This document shows, piece after piece, positions 10,875-22,533 of a DNA stretch of 64,000 bases. Origin of the DNA: Pseudevernia furfuracea. Lineage: Eukaryota; Ascomycota; Lecanoromycetes; Lecanorales; Parmeliaceae. Made by a program: the position numbers and the translations under genes. The stretch covers positions 1,240,001-1,304,000 of the forward strand of contig JAIUPT010000021.1 in NCBI GenBank assembly GCA_022315425.1, written 5' to 3'. Within the stretch, counting starts at the first letter, position 1, and every line of letters begins with the position of its first letter. The notes under the pieces are model-generated. The model made no database searches. It saw only the letters and a program-made list of their open reading frames with translations, and was not told the DNA's origin.

Positions 10875-11643
10875 AAGGAGTGTGGTGCAGGATATCGCTG
10901 AAAATTGCCAGGGTGTTGACGCTTACATTATGTAGGAACAGATTCAATGGGCTAGCGGCTTGCTCCATGGTCACTGACCTAGACTACGCGATTACAGCGA
11001 CTTTGAAGACGAAGGCCGCATAGCTAGTGAGTGAGGTAAATGCATTGAAACAATGATCAACTGAGCGACCGAATCTTTTTGATGATATTATGACCCAACC
11101 GCATATTTGGCATTCTACCATACCGTCGATGCATCTTCTTCTGAATACAACAGCTTTCCAGTCCACATTACAACATTAACGAAGTCCATCCACCTTTGCT
11201 CTCATCACCAGCATTGAGTGTCACCACTTGCAATTGCGAGCTCAAGCACCTTCCTGCACAGCAACTTTTGCCCCGTAGCAACAGCACCCAGTGACATTTA
11301 TTATGTGAGCTCAATATAGACTAGCGTTGAGTCCTTGCCTTTTGACTCACATCCTCAGCGACACCAACATCATTCACTCCCTCCAACCAACCGAAATACA
11401 AGACTTTTGTTCCAGACCACACTCTTGCTCAAATCACATCCTACAAGAACATCTACCAGATAGGTAATCTCATACTCATTCCAGATGAGAGTTTCGCAAT
11501 TTGAGTCAAGCTAATACTGTGAAGCTTCACGTAAAATAAACCGAGGCCATCACGCCTACTTCATTATCACCTCAACCGAGCTGCGACAAGCGCCCGTCAC
11601 ACAACAGAGCAACTTCACTTTCCGTTGTCATCATCACCACCTC
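10875..11643. other. Intergenic region and promoter of the F-box gene
   Basis: No gene is seen. The last 250 bp before 11644 are C/A-rich with pyrimidine runs, as is common in fungal promoters and leaders. Confidence 0.4.
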
Positions 11644-12979
11644 ATGGCTCCCCTGTCTCAATTACCCGATGAGATGACCGCAGAGATATGGGGGCACATT
11701 CTGGAACCTAGAGACGTTGAGAGCTTCGCTTTGGCATCGGAATACGTCTACGCTATAGGCAAACCATTTGTGGAGGAGCACAACAAGCTCAAGAGAGAAT
11801 ATACACTCTTTGAGACAGGACCAAACACCCGCGCCAGTGCTCCAGCGGTTTTGCTCAAAGAGGTTCTCCTCCGGCCACGCGTTACACTATTCGTCACCCA
11901 TCTCCTTATCGGCCGCCATCAGATTGGTTGGCGGGACTTAAGTGGTGGTCGTGATGATGATATTCTATACTCAATGGAGTGGCCGATGATTCGTCATGCC
12001 CCTTACCCAGATGATGATATGGCGCTGTTCACCAAAGCAATTATGGAAACCAGCTTCGTGCCTCGAAACGATGTTGAACGCTGGATCAAACGTGTCAGAG
12101 CGGGGGATGAGGACCCAATTTTGCCACTTCTATGCTTAGTCCTTCCTAATCTCACTATGATAACACTGAACAAGGAAACACAATCTGTGGCGCAATTTCC
12201 GAAGACTATTCAATGCATTGCCAAGGCAGAAAACATAACTCTTCTTACACGTCTTAAGACGGTAACTCTCATTTCTTCCATAATCGCATGGACTTGGTCT
12301 GGTTGAAGATCTTCCATAACCTACCACTGTTGCATGCTATACATGTCGAACGCATCCGTGCTACAAACTATTCCGAGTATGGGAAATGTTTCACAACAGG
12401 CAGTTCCAACATCACGGAGCTGACGTTCGTCGGAACTACGATCGGCCGGAAAACAATGATTCAGCTTCTCGTCTCGCAAGTATCAAGGGGTAGAAGAAAT
12501 TTAGTCACGTGGAGCCCGTCATGGAGTACTATGGAATTAAGCCATTCATGATTCGAGCCACTCTGCTAGCCTACGCGAAGCACTCCCTTGGGTCCCTCAC
12601 AATAACTTCCATTTATCAGAAAGATGACGGACTCCTAGGGACCTTTTGTGAATTCACATCTTTGCGGGAGTTGGAGACTAACGTTGACCTTCTCATCCCT
12701 GAGGCTCAATTCGAAGAGTTGATAGACCTGCTCCCGGCTTCAATCGAAAAGATTCACCTGCATACCGGAGATCTTCAGTGCTGTGACGGCTTATTATCAC
12801 TCGTTGAGAACTTCCAAAAGGCAAAGTCGCAGCGTCTGCCCAACTTGCGATCACTTAAGCTTAGTTCGGAGTTTGAGATGGGAGTTACGCAGAGAGACAA
12901 GGACGTGGTTAAAACCATGGAGGAAACGTGTTCGGGATGTTGGGATCGAACTGACGGTTATTGCGAGCTGGCAAAGTAA
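11644..12979 (+). CDS. F-box-like protein
   Basis: Exons 11644..12261, 12309..12479 and 12542..12979 (introns of 47 and 62 bp) restore one frame of 408 aa. The N-terminus, LPDEMTAEIWGHIL followed by DVESFALASEYVYAIGKPFV, is an F-box, expected to bind Skp1 in an SCF ubiquitin ligase. The rest has leucine-rich character (LPNLTMITL, TSLRELETNVDLL, LPNLRSLKLSSEF) and resembles the large lineage-specific F-box families of Dothideomycetes. The second intron (GTATCA...TTAAG) is the less certain: without it a frameshift lies near 12480-12508 and the gene would be broken. Target unknown. Confidence 0.6.
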
Positions 12980-13862
12980 CAAAGTTACGGTCTGCGCAGT
13001 CAATCCTGAAGTTGCATAGAGCAATAGGGCTGTCGTGAAGGATGAGAGGAGGTCAGAGATTAATATTGACCCATGAAATTAGCAACTGAGCGTGATAGAA
13101 GGAGGGACTTAAAGGATCATTTTTACATTTTCAGAATGCTACCCTTTGAATCCACCTTTCCTGCCATCCCAACATCTACCTTCTCTCACGCCCCTAGAAT
13201 CCCCAGATACAGTCCTTCACCGCACCCTGTAGCCGGTGGAGGCCAATAATATCCGTCCAGCTTTGCGGCTTGATCCCGTCCTTATCTCTAGGTACTAGCC
13301 GCGCATGCAAGAGCTGTATCTTGATTTCATTTATAGCATTCACAAATCCAGTCATAGGGGGTTTTTTTTTGGCAGCTGATACGATCTAGGCTTCCACCGA
13401 TACCAACTGCTACGGACTGGAGATTTGATCTTGCTTGGTGCTTTGATCATGATGGCGCGCTGCAAGCGACAAAGGCATGTATTCGCCGTTGCATCGAGGG
13501 ACGAGACCACAAGGAGCAAGAAGACCATCCAGCTGTTGTCTCAGGGGAAAGCCGCGGTTGAAGCTCGTCGATGCGTTAGGTTAAACAGCGAATCTCAAGC
13601 TAGTGTCGAATCAGAGTATGATCTTGTGGATCTTCTTTCATTTGACGGGGGTATAGTAAGCAAACAGTTCAGACTCGAGATCTTCTTGCCCGGCATCAGT
13701 TCCACATGTGCCGCTCTGAAAAGAACCCCTCGGCGTTCGTCACGGGAGAAGGGAAGGACCCGAGGCGCTTTCTTTACTTGAAGGGACTTTTAAATTCTGC
13801 TGGCCTTGTTGTAGAAGATTTTTGACCGAAGCTTGATCTGTCGAGCTATCCTATAAAGTAAG
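12980..13862. other. Gene-free interval
   Basis: Contains an open frame at 13425..13781 of 118 codons with no recognisable domain, which I do not call as a gene. A G5T9 run lies near 13358. The stretch ends at the 5-bp target duplication of the solo LTR. Confidence 0.4.
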
Positions 13863-14051
13863 TGTTGGAATTCAGCCAATCATAGGCCATTCCGCCCGCA
13901 CTAGCGTGTGTTTAGCGTTACACTAGTGGGCGACTCTTAAGGTAGTTAGATTCTACTCCAGACTCTTCTTCCTTAGCAACTACATAGCATGCAATAGAGT
14001 CGTTCAATTGCTACTTAGTTCGAGGCCTCATATCCTTCGTATATTCCAACA
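13863..14051. repeat. Solo LTR with 5-bp target-site duplication
   Basis: 189 bp beginning TGTTGG and ending CCAACA, flanked on both sides by GTAAG (13858..13862 and 14052..14056). A diverged copy in the opposite orientation lies at 37889..38082. With no internal region left, this is the product of LTR-LTR recombination. Confidence 0.85.
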
Positions 14052-14056
14052 GTAAG

Positions 14057-14505
14057 TCGACAGATTTAGGAACTGTAAAGCCGCTTATAGTCATTTACAA
14101 CAGTATCCGTACATTTGATGAATACACGAAACGAGAATACCCAGTAAACCAAGTCCCTCTACTCTAAAAAGGCATTCATCCATGCTTTAATAGTCGCTCT
14201 CTCTCCTTTCTGCTTTGAATTGACTTGTATTTTGCGGGAGGCATTTTGTAAGAAGAGACACTTGCCCCTCTCTATAGTCTATGCATAATCCTTGTTGTGA
14301 GCTGCATTTGTAATCTGCGGGGAACCTCGCTTCTTTGCTTTGGCATGCCCGCATACTTCGGTCTCTTTTACACACCGTTAAGGTACTCGTACCCTCTTCC
14401 CCCAACTTTTATCCCTCACCCACTCTTTTCAAAAGGATAAAAGTATCCCTCAATCTATTGTTCAAGTATGCATCAATCTCTTCTCCTTCCATCATCTTCC
14501 TCAAA
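14057..14505 (+). promoter_or_regulatory. Promoter and leader region of the GST gene
   Basis: About 450 bp with pyrimidine-rich tracts (CCCTCTTCCCCC, CTTCTCCTTCC) just before the start codon. No separate gene is seen. Confidence 0.4.
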
Positions 14506-15635
14506 ATGCCTGAACAGGTCTGAAGCATCCAATCCCATTTGACACCACAGCTGACCTCCCCTCTAGGCCCCAATCCACAAGCACGCTGATGCTGACGGTC
14601 AATTCCGCCGCAAAGCCAGTCAGTTTCGCGACTTCATCTCCTCATCGCCCGACTCCGAATTCCCTCCAGAGAAAGACCGCTACGCCCTCTACATCAACTA
14701 CGGCTGTCCCTGGGCCCACCGCACCAACCTCGTCCGCTGCCTAAAAGGTCTCGAACCCATCATCCAACTCATCACCTGCGACTTCGAGCTCACGAAAGAG
14801 GGATGGCTCTTCACCGGCCGCGATGGCTCCGACGAAAAGGATCCGTTGTACGGCTTCACCAAAATGCAAGACCTGTACAAGAAGGCCGATCCGGAATACG
14901 AGGGACGGTTCACCGTGCCCGCGCTGTGGGACAAGAGGACGGAAACCATCGTCAACAATGAAAGCAGTGAGATCATCCGGATGTTCTACTCCGAGTTCGA
15001 CTCCCTGCTGCCCGAGCACCTGCGCGAACACCGGAAGCCCGGAGGTGGGTTCTACCCCGAGGGATTGCGCAAGGACATCGATGCCATGAACGACTGGGTC
15101 TACAATACCGTCAATAATGGCGTGTACAAGACTGGTTTCGCGGCGACGCAGGACGCGTACGAAGCGAACCTGTATCCGCTGTTCGAGTCGCTGGATCGAT
15201 TGGAAAAGCACCTGGGAGAACCCGGGCACCAGCCGTACTTGTTCGGCGAGCACGTCACGGAAGCGGATATCAGGCTGTATACGACCCTGATCAGATTCGA
15301 TGTTGCTTACTATAATATCTTCATGTGCAACTTGAAGATGATAAGGCACGACTACCCGAGATTGAGTCGGTGGTTGAGGAATCTCTATTGGGATGGAGGA
15401 AAGACGGTTAATGGACACGCTTTCAAGGATACCGTGTACTTTTGGACGGTGAGTGTTTTCTCCTTGGAGACATGGATTTGGGGTTCCGTGCTCATTGGTG
15501 ATTAAATCACAGTACAAGGTTGGCTATATGAGAGCCAAGGGCAGAAGTGAGCCGGATAAGAAACTTGTGGTACCGAAAGGACCGGTGCCAGATATCCAGC
15601 CATTGGACGATGAGAAAGTGACCAATGGGCATTAG
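14506..15635 (+). CDS. Glutathione S-transferase, Xi/omega type (ECM4-like glutathionyl-hydroquinone reductase)
   Basis: Exons 14506..14517, 14567..15448 and 15513..15635 give 338 aa; the first exon codes only MPEQ. The thioredoxin-like part carries YGCPWAHRTNLVRCLKGLE, the diagnostic CPWAHR motif of glutathionyl-hydroquinone reductases, whose Cys forms the mixed disulfide with glutathione. The helical part ends with the family pattern FGEHVTEADIRLYTTLIRFD and YPRLSRWLRNLYW. The length matches the ECM4/Gto group (about 320-370 aa). The reaction is glutathione-dependent reduction of glutathionyl-quinones in the cytosol. It starts 450 bp after a solo LTR, which could affect its promoter. Confidence 0.92.
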
Positions 15636-15816
15636 ACATGGGATGAAGACATCAGGCAAGTAGCCAATCAGGCAACTAGCACATGCTCATTTTCCATGTG
15701 GGCCAACCTGACCATGAGCGGAAGCTAGAGAAAGCCAGAAGCGCCTTGAGAAAGCTGCCAAGTCCAGCTTGGCCACTGCCATAGTATGGAAACCCAAGCA
15801 GATGCAGTCCACAGCA

Positions 15817-16413
15817 TCAGAACTTCCTGAACCCTTCCCCTCCAGACACCATCTGCTCCCCCATCTTCCTAGTCTCCTCCCCGGGCTTCACCCACGCCCC
15901 CGTCGCATCCAGCACCTCCTCCTCCCCAAACTTCCCCCTGCAGTATTCCACCACGGCTTTGATCTCCCTCAAACTCTCCCTCCCCAACCCCTCCTTATCG
16001 CCCTCCCCCCTCTTCACCAACCCTTCCACCCGCCCGATAAACCCCCTCGCCGCCTCCTCGCCGCCCTCCTTCCACACCTCCTGGAACACCGCGCTCCCGG
16101 CAACGTTCTTGTACCATGCGCGCGCGTTGTCGTAGTCCCCTTCGATCCGGTGCAGGATGCCGTGCAGGAACATGCCTTCGTGCGCGGGCGGGGCTTGCAT
16201 GTGGCGGACTAGGAAGTGCGCGGATGGGAGGTCGTTGTTGAGGATGTGGAGGGCGGATTCGAGGGTGGGGTGGAGGGAGAGGGCGGAGATGGGGGCGGTG
16301 AGGGCGGGGGAGGTGGGTTTGGCGGGGGGGAAGAGGGGGGGTGGGAGGGTGAGGGTGTGGGTGTAGAGGGCGGAGAAGGTGCGGTAGGCGGTGTTGGGGG
16401 TGGGGGCCGACAT
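15817..16413 (-). CDS. Conserved fungal protein of unknown function
   Basis: 198 aa, single exon, ATG at 16413. No known domain is recognised. The sequence has a conserved-looking centre (LPSAHFLVRHMQ, then MFLHGILHRIEGDYDNARAW), which resembles a tetratricopeptide-type helical hairpin, and a Lys/Glu-rich C-terminus. Similar proteins of about 200 aa are common in Ascomycota. The coding strand is strongly biased to G/C at third positions, which supports real coding. It is convergent with the GST gene (181 bp between stops). Confidence 0.7.
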   Translation of the reverse strand: MSAPTPNTAYRTFSALYTHTLTLPPPLFPPAKPTSPALTAPISALSLHPTLESALHILNNDLPSAHFLVRHMQAPPAHEGMFLHGILHRIEGDYDNARAWYKNVAGSAVFQEVWKEGGEEAARGFIGRVEGLVKRGEGDKEGLGRESLREIKAVVEYCRGKFGEEEVLDATGAWVKPGEETRKMGEQMVSGGEGFRKF

Positions 16414-16749
16414 TGATAGGATGGGGGAGTTTTATTGCGAGTGTTCGGGATGGGTCGTTGTGCAGGTTGAATGTGATCAGAATGAGTTGAGGAAGTTTTG
16501 ATCTTTCGTAGACGTCATTATTTCAGCCACTGCAAGAACATTTCGCAATTCAATGGTCCCTTGCGGTACACGGTTTTTTGTGCCCTCTGCGATCGATTTG
16601 TGGTTTGCGGTAGGCTCATGTTGAGGAGATGGTGGAGCTTCGTTTTGCGGATCTGAAGAGCCAACCCCGCCATGACCTTTCCCCGCTCTACAAACTCATG
16701 ACCTCAACAAGAGAGCAGAATCTGTACTTCTGAGTGGCATGTGCCGACT
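16414..16749. other. Intergenic region
   Basis: Promoter side of the small conserved gene and 3' side of the next gene. No feature was recognised. Confidence 0.4.
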
Positions 16750-17592
16750 TCAAAGGCCTATATCAGCATCGGCCAAGAGCACCTTCTCCCACTCATCAAC
16801 ATCAACCTCCTCCATCTTCAATTCCCTCAGTGTCTTTGTAAACACCCCTTCTTTAACCTCGATCTCGGCGTCTGTCCTCCTCTTAAGCGCCTTCAGCAAC
16901 CCGACTATCGCTTTCGTCTTGTTGTCCATCTCGCCATTCCTCATCAGCAACTGAGATTCGACAGTGCGCCAGTCCGGCTGAAAGGTAAATTTCAGGCGTT
17001 TGGTCATGGGTGACTTCGAGACTCGCTCTTCAGCTAGGAGCCTCAGGATGCGCAACACTGTTTTTCCGGTATGTGAGAAGTAGCTGCCGCCCATGCTAGC
17101 GCCCCAGACTGCGTGGCGCGAGGTGACAAGTCGTATCTTGCGTAGGCGTTGAAAGCAATGGGGGTAGATGTAGCCCTCGGCTCTAGACTCAAGGACCCCT
17201 TTGAATCTCCTGCCTTTGACTGTCGACGGTGCAGTGCGCCTGCCCGGTTTGTCCGTTGACTTGACTGCCTCCTCGCTATCTTTGCGGAACAGGTCAGGCG
17301 GGTCAGCGATTTTGTCAGGGTAGTTGCCGCCGGTGCATTGCCTTACAACTGGCGTGGCAAGATAGATCCGGATATCAGCCGTGTCGTAGAGGATTGAGAC
17401 GGCTTCGGAGTAGATTTGCTTGTTGACTCGGAGGATGGTGGGATCGATGCCGAAGGAGGTTTCTCTGCCATGCCTGTCATGATAGAGTGTGTGGACGCCA
17501 TTGGGATCGGGTGCGAGGAGTTGCTCATAAATATTAGTGCGTAGCTCTAAAGGGAGAGCGAGCAGTGATGATGCTTGAGTAGTGGCGGCCAT
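16750..17592 (-). CDS. F-box-like / cysteine-poor domain protein
   Basis: 280 aa, single exon. The N-terminus has the pattern LPLELRTNIYEQLLAPD followed by ILRVNKQIYSEAVSILYD. This is typical of a very large fungal family that begins with a degenerate F-box ('LPxELRxxIYexlL ... LLrvnrqiysEa') and has no known biochemical role. The remainder is basic and has no recognised motif; the last 60 residues are Glu/Lys-rich (EIEVKEGVFTKTLRELKMEE). The family call is moderate and the function unknown. Confidence 0.7.
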   Translation of the reverse strand: MAATTQASSLLALPLELRTNIYEQLLAPDPNGVHTLYHDRHGRETSFGIDPTILRVNKQIYSEAVSILYDTADIRIYLATPVVRQCTGGNYPDKIADPPDLFRKDSEEAVKSTDKPGRRTAPSTVKGRRFKGVLESRAEGYIYPHCFQRLRKIRLVTSRHAVWGASMGGSYFSHTGKTVLRILRLLAEERVSKSPMTKRLKFTFQPDWRTVESQLLMRNGEMDNKTKAIVGLLKALKRRTDAEIEVKEGVFTKTLRELKMEEVDVDEWEKVLLADADIGL

Positions 17593-18095
17593 ATCGGAAC
17601 TCGCTCAAGGAAACGCGACGAAAGAGTAAATACTAAGGTATTGTAAAAGGTGTTGCAATGGTGGACTGTGCGGAGCGGAAAAATGATGATCCGTTGACCA
17701 AATATGTATGAGTCTATATAGAATACTCGCAAAGGAAGCATGAGAAGCATAGAGAAAGAATCTATGAAGGTGGCCATAGACCAGTTATTTATGCCCGGAA
17801 ATTCGCCCCTTACAACCATCTAGAAACAGGCCAACTCAGGGGCAATCCACCGATGAGTTTCTTTGCCGACCAGCATAGACCAATTAGTGGTCTTCGGCAT
17901 GGCCTTTCGGCCAACATAGATCCAACCGCACCAATAAGGCAACCACTACGCGTGCCCCCTCGGCGCCAAGGCTCTTATCTTATCAGATTGTACGATAGGG
18001 CTTCAGAAAACCGGCGCTAGCAACATGAGTCTTTCCTCCCCAAGAGCCTGATGGGACCAGTCGTTTTCAATGCACTATCACCGATCCACTCCCAT
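17593..18095. other. Intergenic region
   Basis: No gene is seen. It carries GGCCTTTCGGCCAACAT (near 17900), similar to the TCGGCC sites in the cluster promoters, but as a single copy. Confidence 0.4.
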
Positions 18096-19250
18096 CTATC
18101 TGCGATATCCCGGCACCACCGGTACCGACGGCAAGCCCGGCGCTGAGACTTCAGGATCCTCTGTTGATCGCTCGGATCGATGTCGTAGTATCGTCCGTGC
18201 AATGCTGTCCACACTTGCCTTGAACGAGTCTCGATCAACTGCGCTGGTGCGGTATATCCGTAACGAAATGTTTGGCCGCTCATTGAGCTTCAAGAATTCA
18301 CTTGCAATATAGCTGCAAGCCGAGGAAGAATCAGGGCCACCGGAGTATGAGGGAAAGTAGCTGTGAATCGGTTCCGAGGTAATTTTGTCTTCGAAGAGGG
18401 CGCACCATCTAAGTAAAACGATGAATGGAGTGGGTTTCAACGACTCTATCTTTTTTAGTGTAGCGAACGACCTCAAGGAACTCATCATGTCATTCTGTGC
18501 ACACAATAATTAGTCATTTTGCTTTTCTCTATCAGAACGAGTGATTGTCTGACCTCACAGATATCACTAGACGAGGCTTGGTAGTAGCCATTCAGAGAAG
18601 CCACAAAGATAACGACATCGACACTCAGGCAGTGAACCCATTTTTTTCAAAAAGTTGTTGGTTATAATTTGAGATCTCGTACTACGGCACATTCTCGTCA
18701 GATACAGGCTCCTTCTAGCCCAGGATTGTCTCTCACACTCCTTCCTTTTTCCAAACACATCGTAGAACCCGCTGAAAGTCCCTGCCAAGGTCCTTATTCG
18801 TCAAGTCGCCGATTTTGGCATGATGTAATGTGTCGAGATGCTAGACATTCAAGCACTGTCAGCCACAAAATATCAAACAAGGTAGCTTGCTAGGGTGTCG
18901 CGAACCTCTTTGTCATTCTCTCGAGCGTATTCATCGGACCAAATAGACCACGCTTCCGTAGATATTTGGACCGGGTCGCCTACGATAACTTCGAACGCAT
19001 CTTAGTGTCCAATTGAGGTCACATCGTTCCTGTAGAGTATTATTAGATGGTTAAATATAGTTGTCTTGCTAGATTGAGATGCACCTATCAAACTGCCTCA
19101 ATTAAATTACCGTAGAATCACTTCTTCCGAGCTCAGCGCTGTGAAACATAGCTAACACTGCTATCTTCCTGGCGGCCGCCGGTACACTCGTATCTTCTTC
19201 AATAAAGCTTGAGCTCCCACTCCCCTGACCCGGCCGTACGGCGTTTCTGC
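18096..19250 (-). pseudogene. Decayed G-protein alpha-subunit-like gene
   Basis: The last exon (18494 to 18096) keeps a G-alpha C-terminal half: ENDMMSSLRSFA, FPSYSGGPDSSSACSYIASE and LRIYRTSAVDRDSFKASVDS, the usual switch/effector and TxATD-type region. A clean intron (18495..18553) joins it to WVHCLSVDVVIFVASLNGYY, matching the KKWIHCF...V-A-LS stretch that follows switch II. Upstream, HLDTLHHAKIGDLT and RVLRCV occupy the switch I region, but at least three in-frame stops and a shift at a 7-A run separate them. The P-loop survives only as SAELGRSDSTVI near 19130-19150. Fragments may reach back to 19950. It cannot make an intact GTPase. Confidence 0.72.
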
Positions 19251-22200
19251 GTCCCAGACGTCTTTTGGATGCTGGTGCTAGTTTTGGTGCTGATTTGTAT
19301 TGTCAGTGGATTGTGGGATCTGTTACACAAATTCGAAAGAAGAGGGCCGACGCGGAAGTCCTCAATCGTAGATGCATGATAACGTTCGTCATTTGACAAT
19401 TCTTGGGGGGAAAATTGGTAGTTTGTGAAAGAAAAATCCGGGACACCTCCGCTAGACTTAAACCCGATAGGCATGACCATCCTATGGTGCGTATCTCAGA
19501 TGACGCCGTAGACCATACTGAACGTCTTTTCATAGCTTCTGTATATGGACGGGACGTGTTCAGATCTTGATCGAATGAAAATCCAAAGCTGCGTATCGGC
19601 TCGCTCTCTGTGCCGTTTTGAAAGTCCGAAACGAGTCCCTTGATTGCCGCGACACTCACGTTGTCCTCTTTTGCGCTCGTTCCGACCACCAATGGATTCG
19701 GGACGGCGGCTCGGCCAGTGGTTGTTGGAGTGGTGCTTGGTGGCCTTCCCAATGTCCGCTGCTCTTTCCATGCCATCCCTCGGGACATCTCTTGATTGCT
19801 CTTAAGAACTTGAGTAATAGGGGTGGTAAGCTCGCTCACATGAGATTTATAAGGTGTAGTCGCAATACGATACGAATACAAGTTATGAAGTATTAGGAGC
19901 GGAAGTTCCATTTTGGAAGACTGAATCGCTAGAAACCCCTTTCGAAGCCACACCTTCCAGTCTTTGCCGTATCAACAGCATTGCACGCAGACATTTGGAG
20001 CCGCAATTCTGTGATGCTGGATCAGCTCCTCACTTTGTCTTCAGTATGGACGCACGCTATGCCGCTTGCAAACCCAACTTTGTACATTATGGCTCTTATG
20101 GCTACTATCGTTGACTGTGACTTGTGGAGTAAGGCAGTATTTCACCGTTTGCTTCGCGACTTTCCTAAAAGGTAGCGCCAATCCTACTAGAGGAACACAC
20201 ATTTCAATGCATTTATCCTGCACTTCGCTGTGGCTCGTCTTGATCATGAGCTCGTATGTTGTGTTTCGAGCATCGTTCTTCTGGGTAGTGCGGGGACAGG
20301 GAATTGCATTAAGTTACAGTTTACTTTATATCCCATGTCTTTTACTAAATGAAAAGCATATTTAGATCTGGTTTGTAGAAAATACATAGCTTATCAGAAG
20401 AAAATGTCGAGATAGCGCATGTCAAAGAACGTAATTCTGAGAAAAATTATATGGACTCGCTATGGTATCTCAATTCAATTCTAATCTTGCTCTCTTTGAA
20501 GTACTTCATGTCGTAAATTGAGGTGATAGAATATCTGTTCCAGAACAGCGCTTAAAATATGACTGCGGTTGATTTTTACAACAACACCGCGCTGCACTCC
20601 CTTACGTTTTATCGCATTATTGATATTGAGACTGTGAGTCTGCTTCGCAAGAGTCCAAACGATGAGCGTTTATGAACGCAGGTCAAAAACCGACATGGAT
20701 ACACGTCGAACCATCTCTTCGATTCTGATGCGACGGCTGTCGAAGGCTCACCAAGGCTGTTTTGAGATGATAGAACAAGCAGGATTGAGAGGGACAGGGT
20801 CCGAGCTGAGATTCGAGCCCGTATCGATAATCAAGGAGCACAAGGGGAGGGAAGCCTCGGTCGCTTTAATCCGACACGAAAGTCTAGGCAACCCATTTCT
20901 TTCGAGCAAAATCAGGACAGCAATAGCGAACACCAATCTTTTTCATAAGTGAGAGATGTCGAAACTGTACCATATGTATAAATAGAGGCGCAGCCTCTCT
21001 ACAACCAGGATCCCTGCCTTCGATGGAGTCCCATGCGAGAAGGCGGAAATTGTCAAACTAACCGTCGATTTGACCTAGCAGTAGCTGAAAAGGTCGGTCC
21101 AGAAACACAAATGCTACGAGAATGTCAGTAATAATCCGGTTTGCGAACCGCAAGATTGAGCCAAGACTCAACGATTCCCAATTATCAAATTACTGCAATA
21201 ATCTTTTAACCCCGCGTTCCAAGTCTGCAGTTGCTGCAAATTTAAGCCATAGCTCTGCTCTATGAGCCAGCAAGTGTCCGCCTTTGTTAATTCATATTGT
21301 TGAGAACAAGCTTCTGTTACGCCGGTAGTGCTCGCACTCAGAGCGGATTGAACCGGAGCAGTCGCGTTGGAAGAAAATTTTTCATAGATTGCAAATCAAT
21401 GGTTGGCTGTATGCAGTAACAAAGTTGTGGGATCATGTTGGAACAGTTTGCGATGATGGAGGGGTTGAGGGTTTTGAATGTATCGATGATGATGGCATTG
21501 TCAAGAGAGATCCGATAGCATATTTCTCTATCCTTCGTCTTTAGCCATTTCCAACAGTTTAAGATGGTCCTATGAGCTATCAGGCCTCCTGGTTGCATTA
21601 GCATAGCTGGCGCTGTTAGCCACTTCCGCTCCTCTACTGGGAAGGGAATAGGGAAATAGGCTCCTCCTGGTCGGGATACACAGATCACTTCGCTGGCCGG
21701 GAGGTTGGTAGAGTACACTCATAGTTGAGGTGAGAATTGTGGGAGATAATATCCGAGGAAATGACTGCTGCTGCAGAAGCGATGGGGAAGCAAGCGTCGT
21801 TCGCTTGAACAACATGTACTGTGCTGGTCTAGGGTAGACAGCTGGAGGTCAGTGCAAGCTGTTTTGGGGTTGTAAGGACAATTATACTCACAGGGAAGAC
21901 ATGGGAGCGATATTTGAATCGTCAGTGACAATGCCGTTAGTTGCCCGTAGGATACTGTTAATAACATTTTAGAAATTTAGTAAACAAATGTTGACTAAAG
22001 AGCCAAGTCTATCCATGTCCATTAAGGCGATTACATGCTATATATAGCAATGATATTGTAGGACCGGTCATTATGATCTATCGTAGCATGAGGCTAGTTG
22101 AACCAGTGGATGTTGATTGTGATGAAATGGAATGATTTCAGGTTTCAGATTTGATGGAGTACTTGAATAGAAAACCGATGGTCCTTATCGAACGCGCAGC

Positions 22201-22533
22201 CAAGTGGTTATTGTAACAGTGCATCTGACAAGGTAAGGGTTTGTACTCTATGGTGATGAAAGACAGCATTTTCTCTACCGGCCAATGGTCACAAGGAAAG
22301 CGTACCTAGGTAGATACGGGCCGTAATCCATGATACAAAAGGGGAGGCACAGAAGGCGTATTCAATGCGTGGTACAATCAATTCCCCTTTATGGCAAAAA
22401 TTTTAGTCTCTCAGGAAGTTATTAATCAACCTACACATCTACTTGGGTTGTGACTTGTATGTCACTGTTAGTCCAGATCTATATTGAGAAAACTCGATAT
22501 CGAACTCAAAAGAGATCCTCTAATGCGTTTTGG
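19251..22533. other. Gene-poor, AT-richer interval
   Basis: Only short, mutually inconsistent open frames on both strands. The minus-strand segment 19303..19953 may be the degenerate N-terminal part of the G-alpha-like gene. Open frames at 20662..20952 (+) and 21338..21718 (-) have no recognisable domain. It looks like old, decayed sequence beside the cluster. Confidence 0.45.

Noticed and set aside
12480..12504. 25-bp intron in the F-box gene
   Set aside because: Too short for a fungal intron and gives the wrong frame; a 62-bp intron to 12541 fits better.
13425..13781. 118-codon open frame (+)
   Set aside because: No recognisable domain; lies in repeat-flanked intergenic DNA.
21338..21967. 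Possible small two-exon gene on the minus strand
   Set aside because: A GTGAGT-like site exists near 21893, but the joined product has no recognisable domain and weak coding character.
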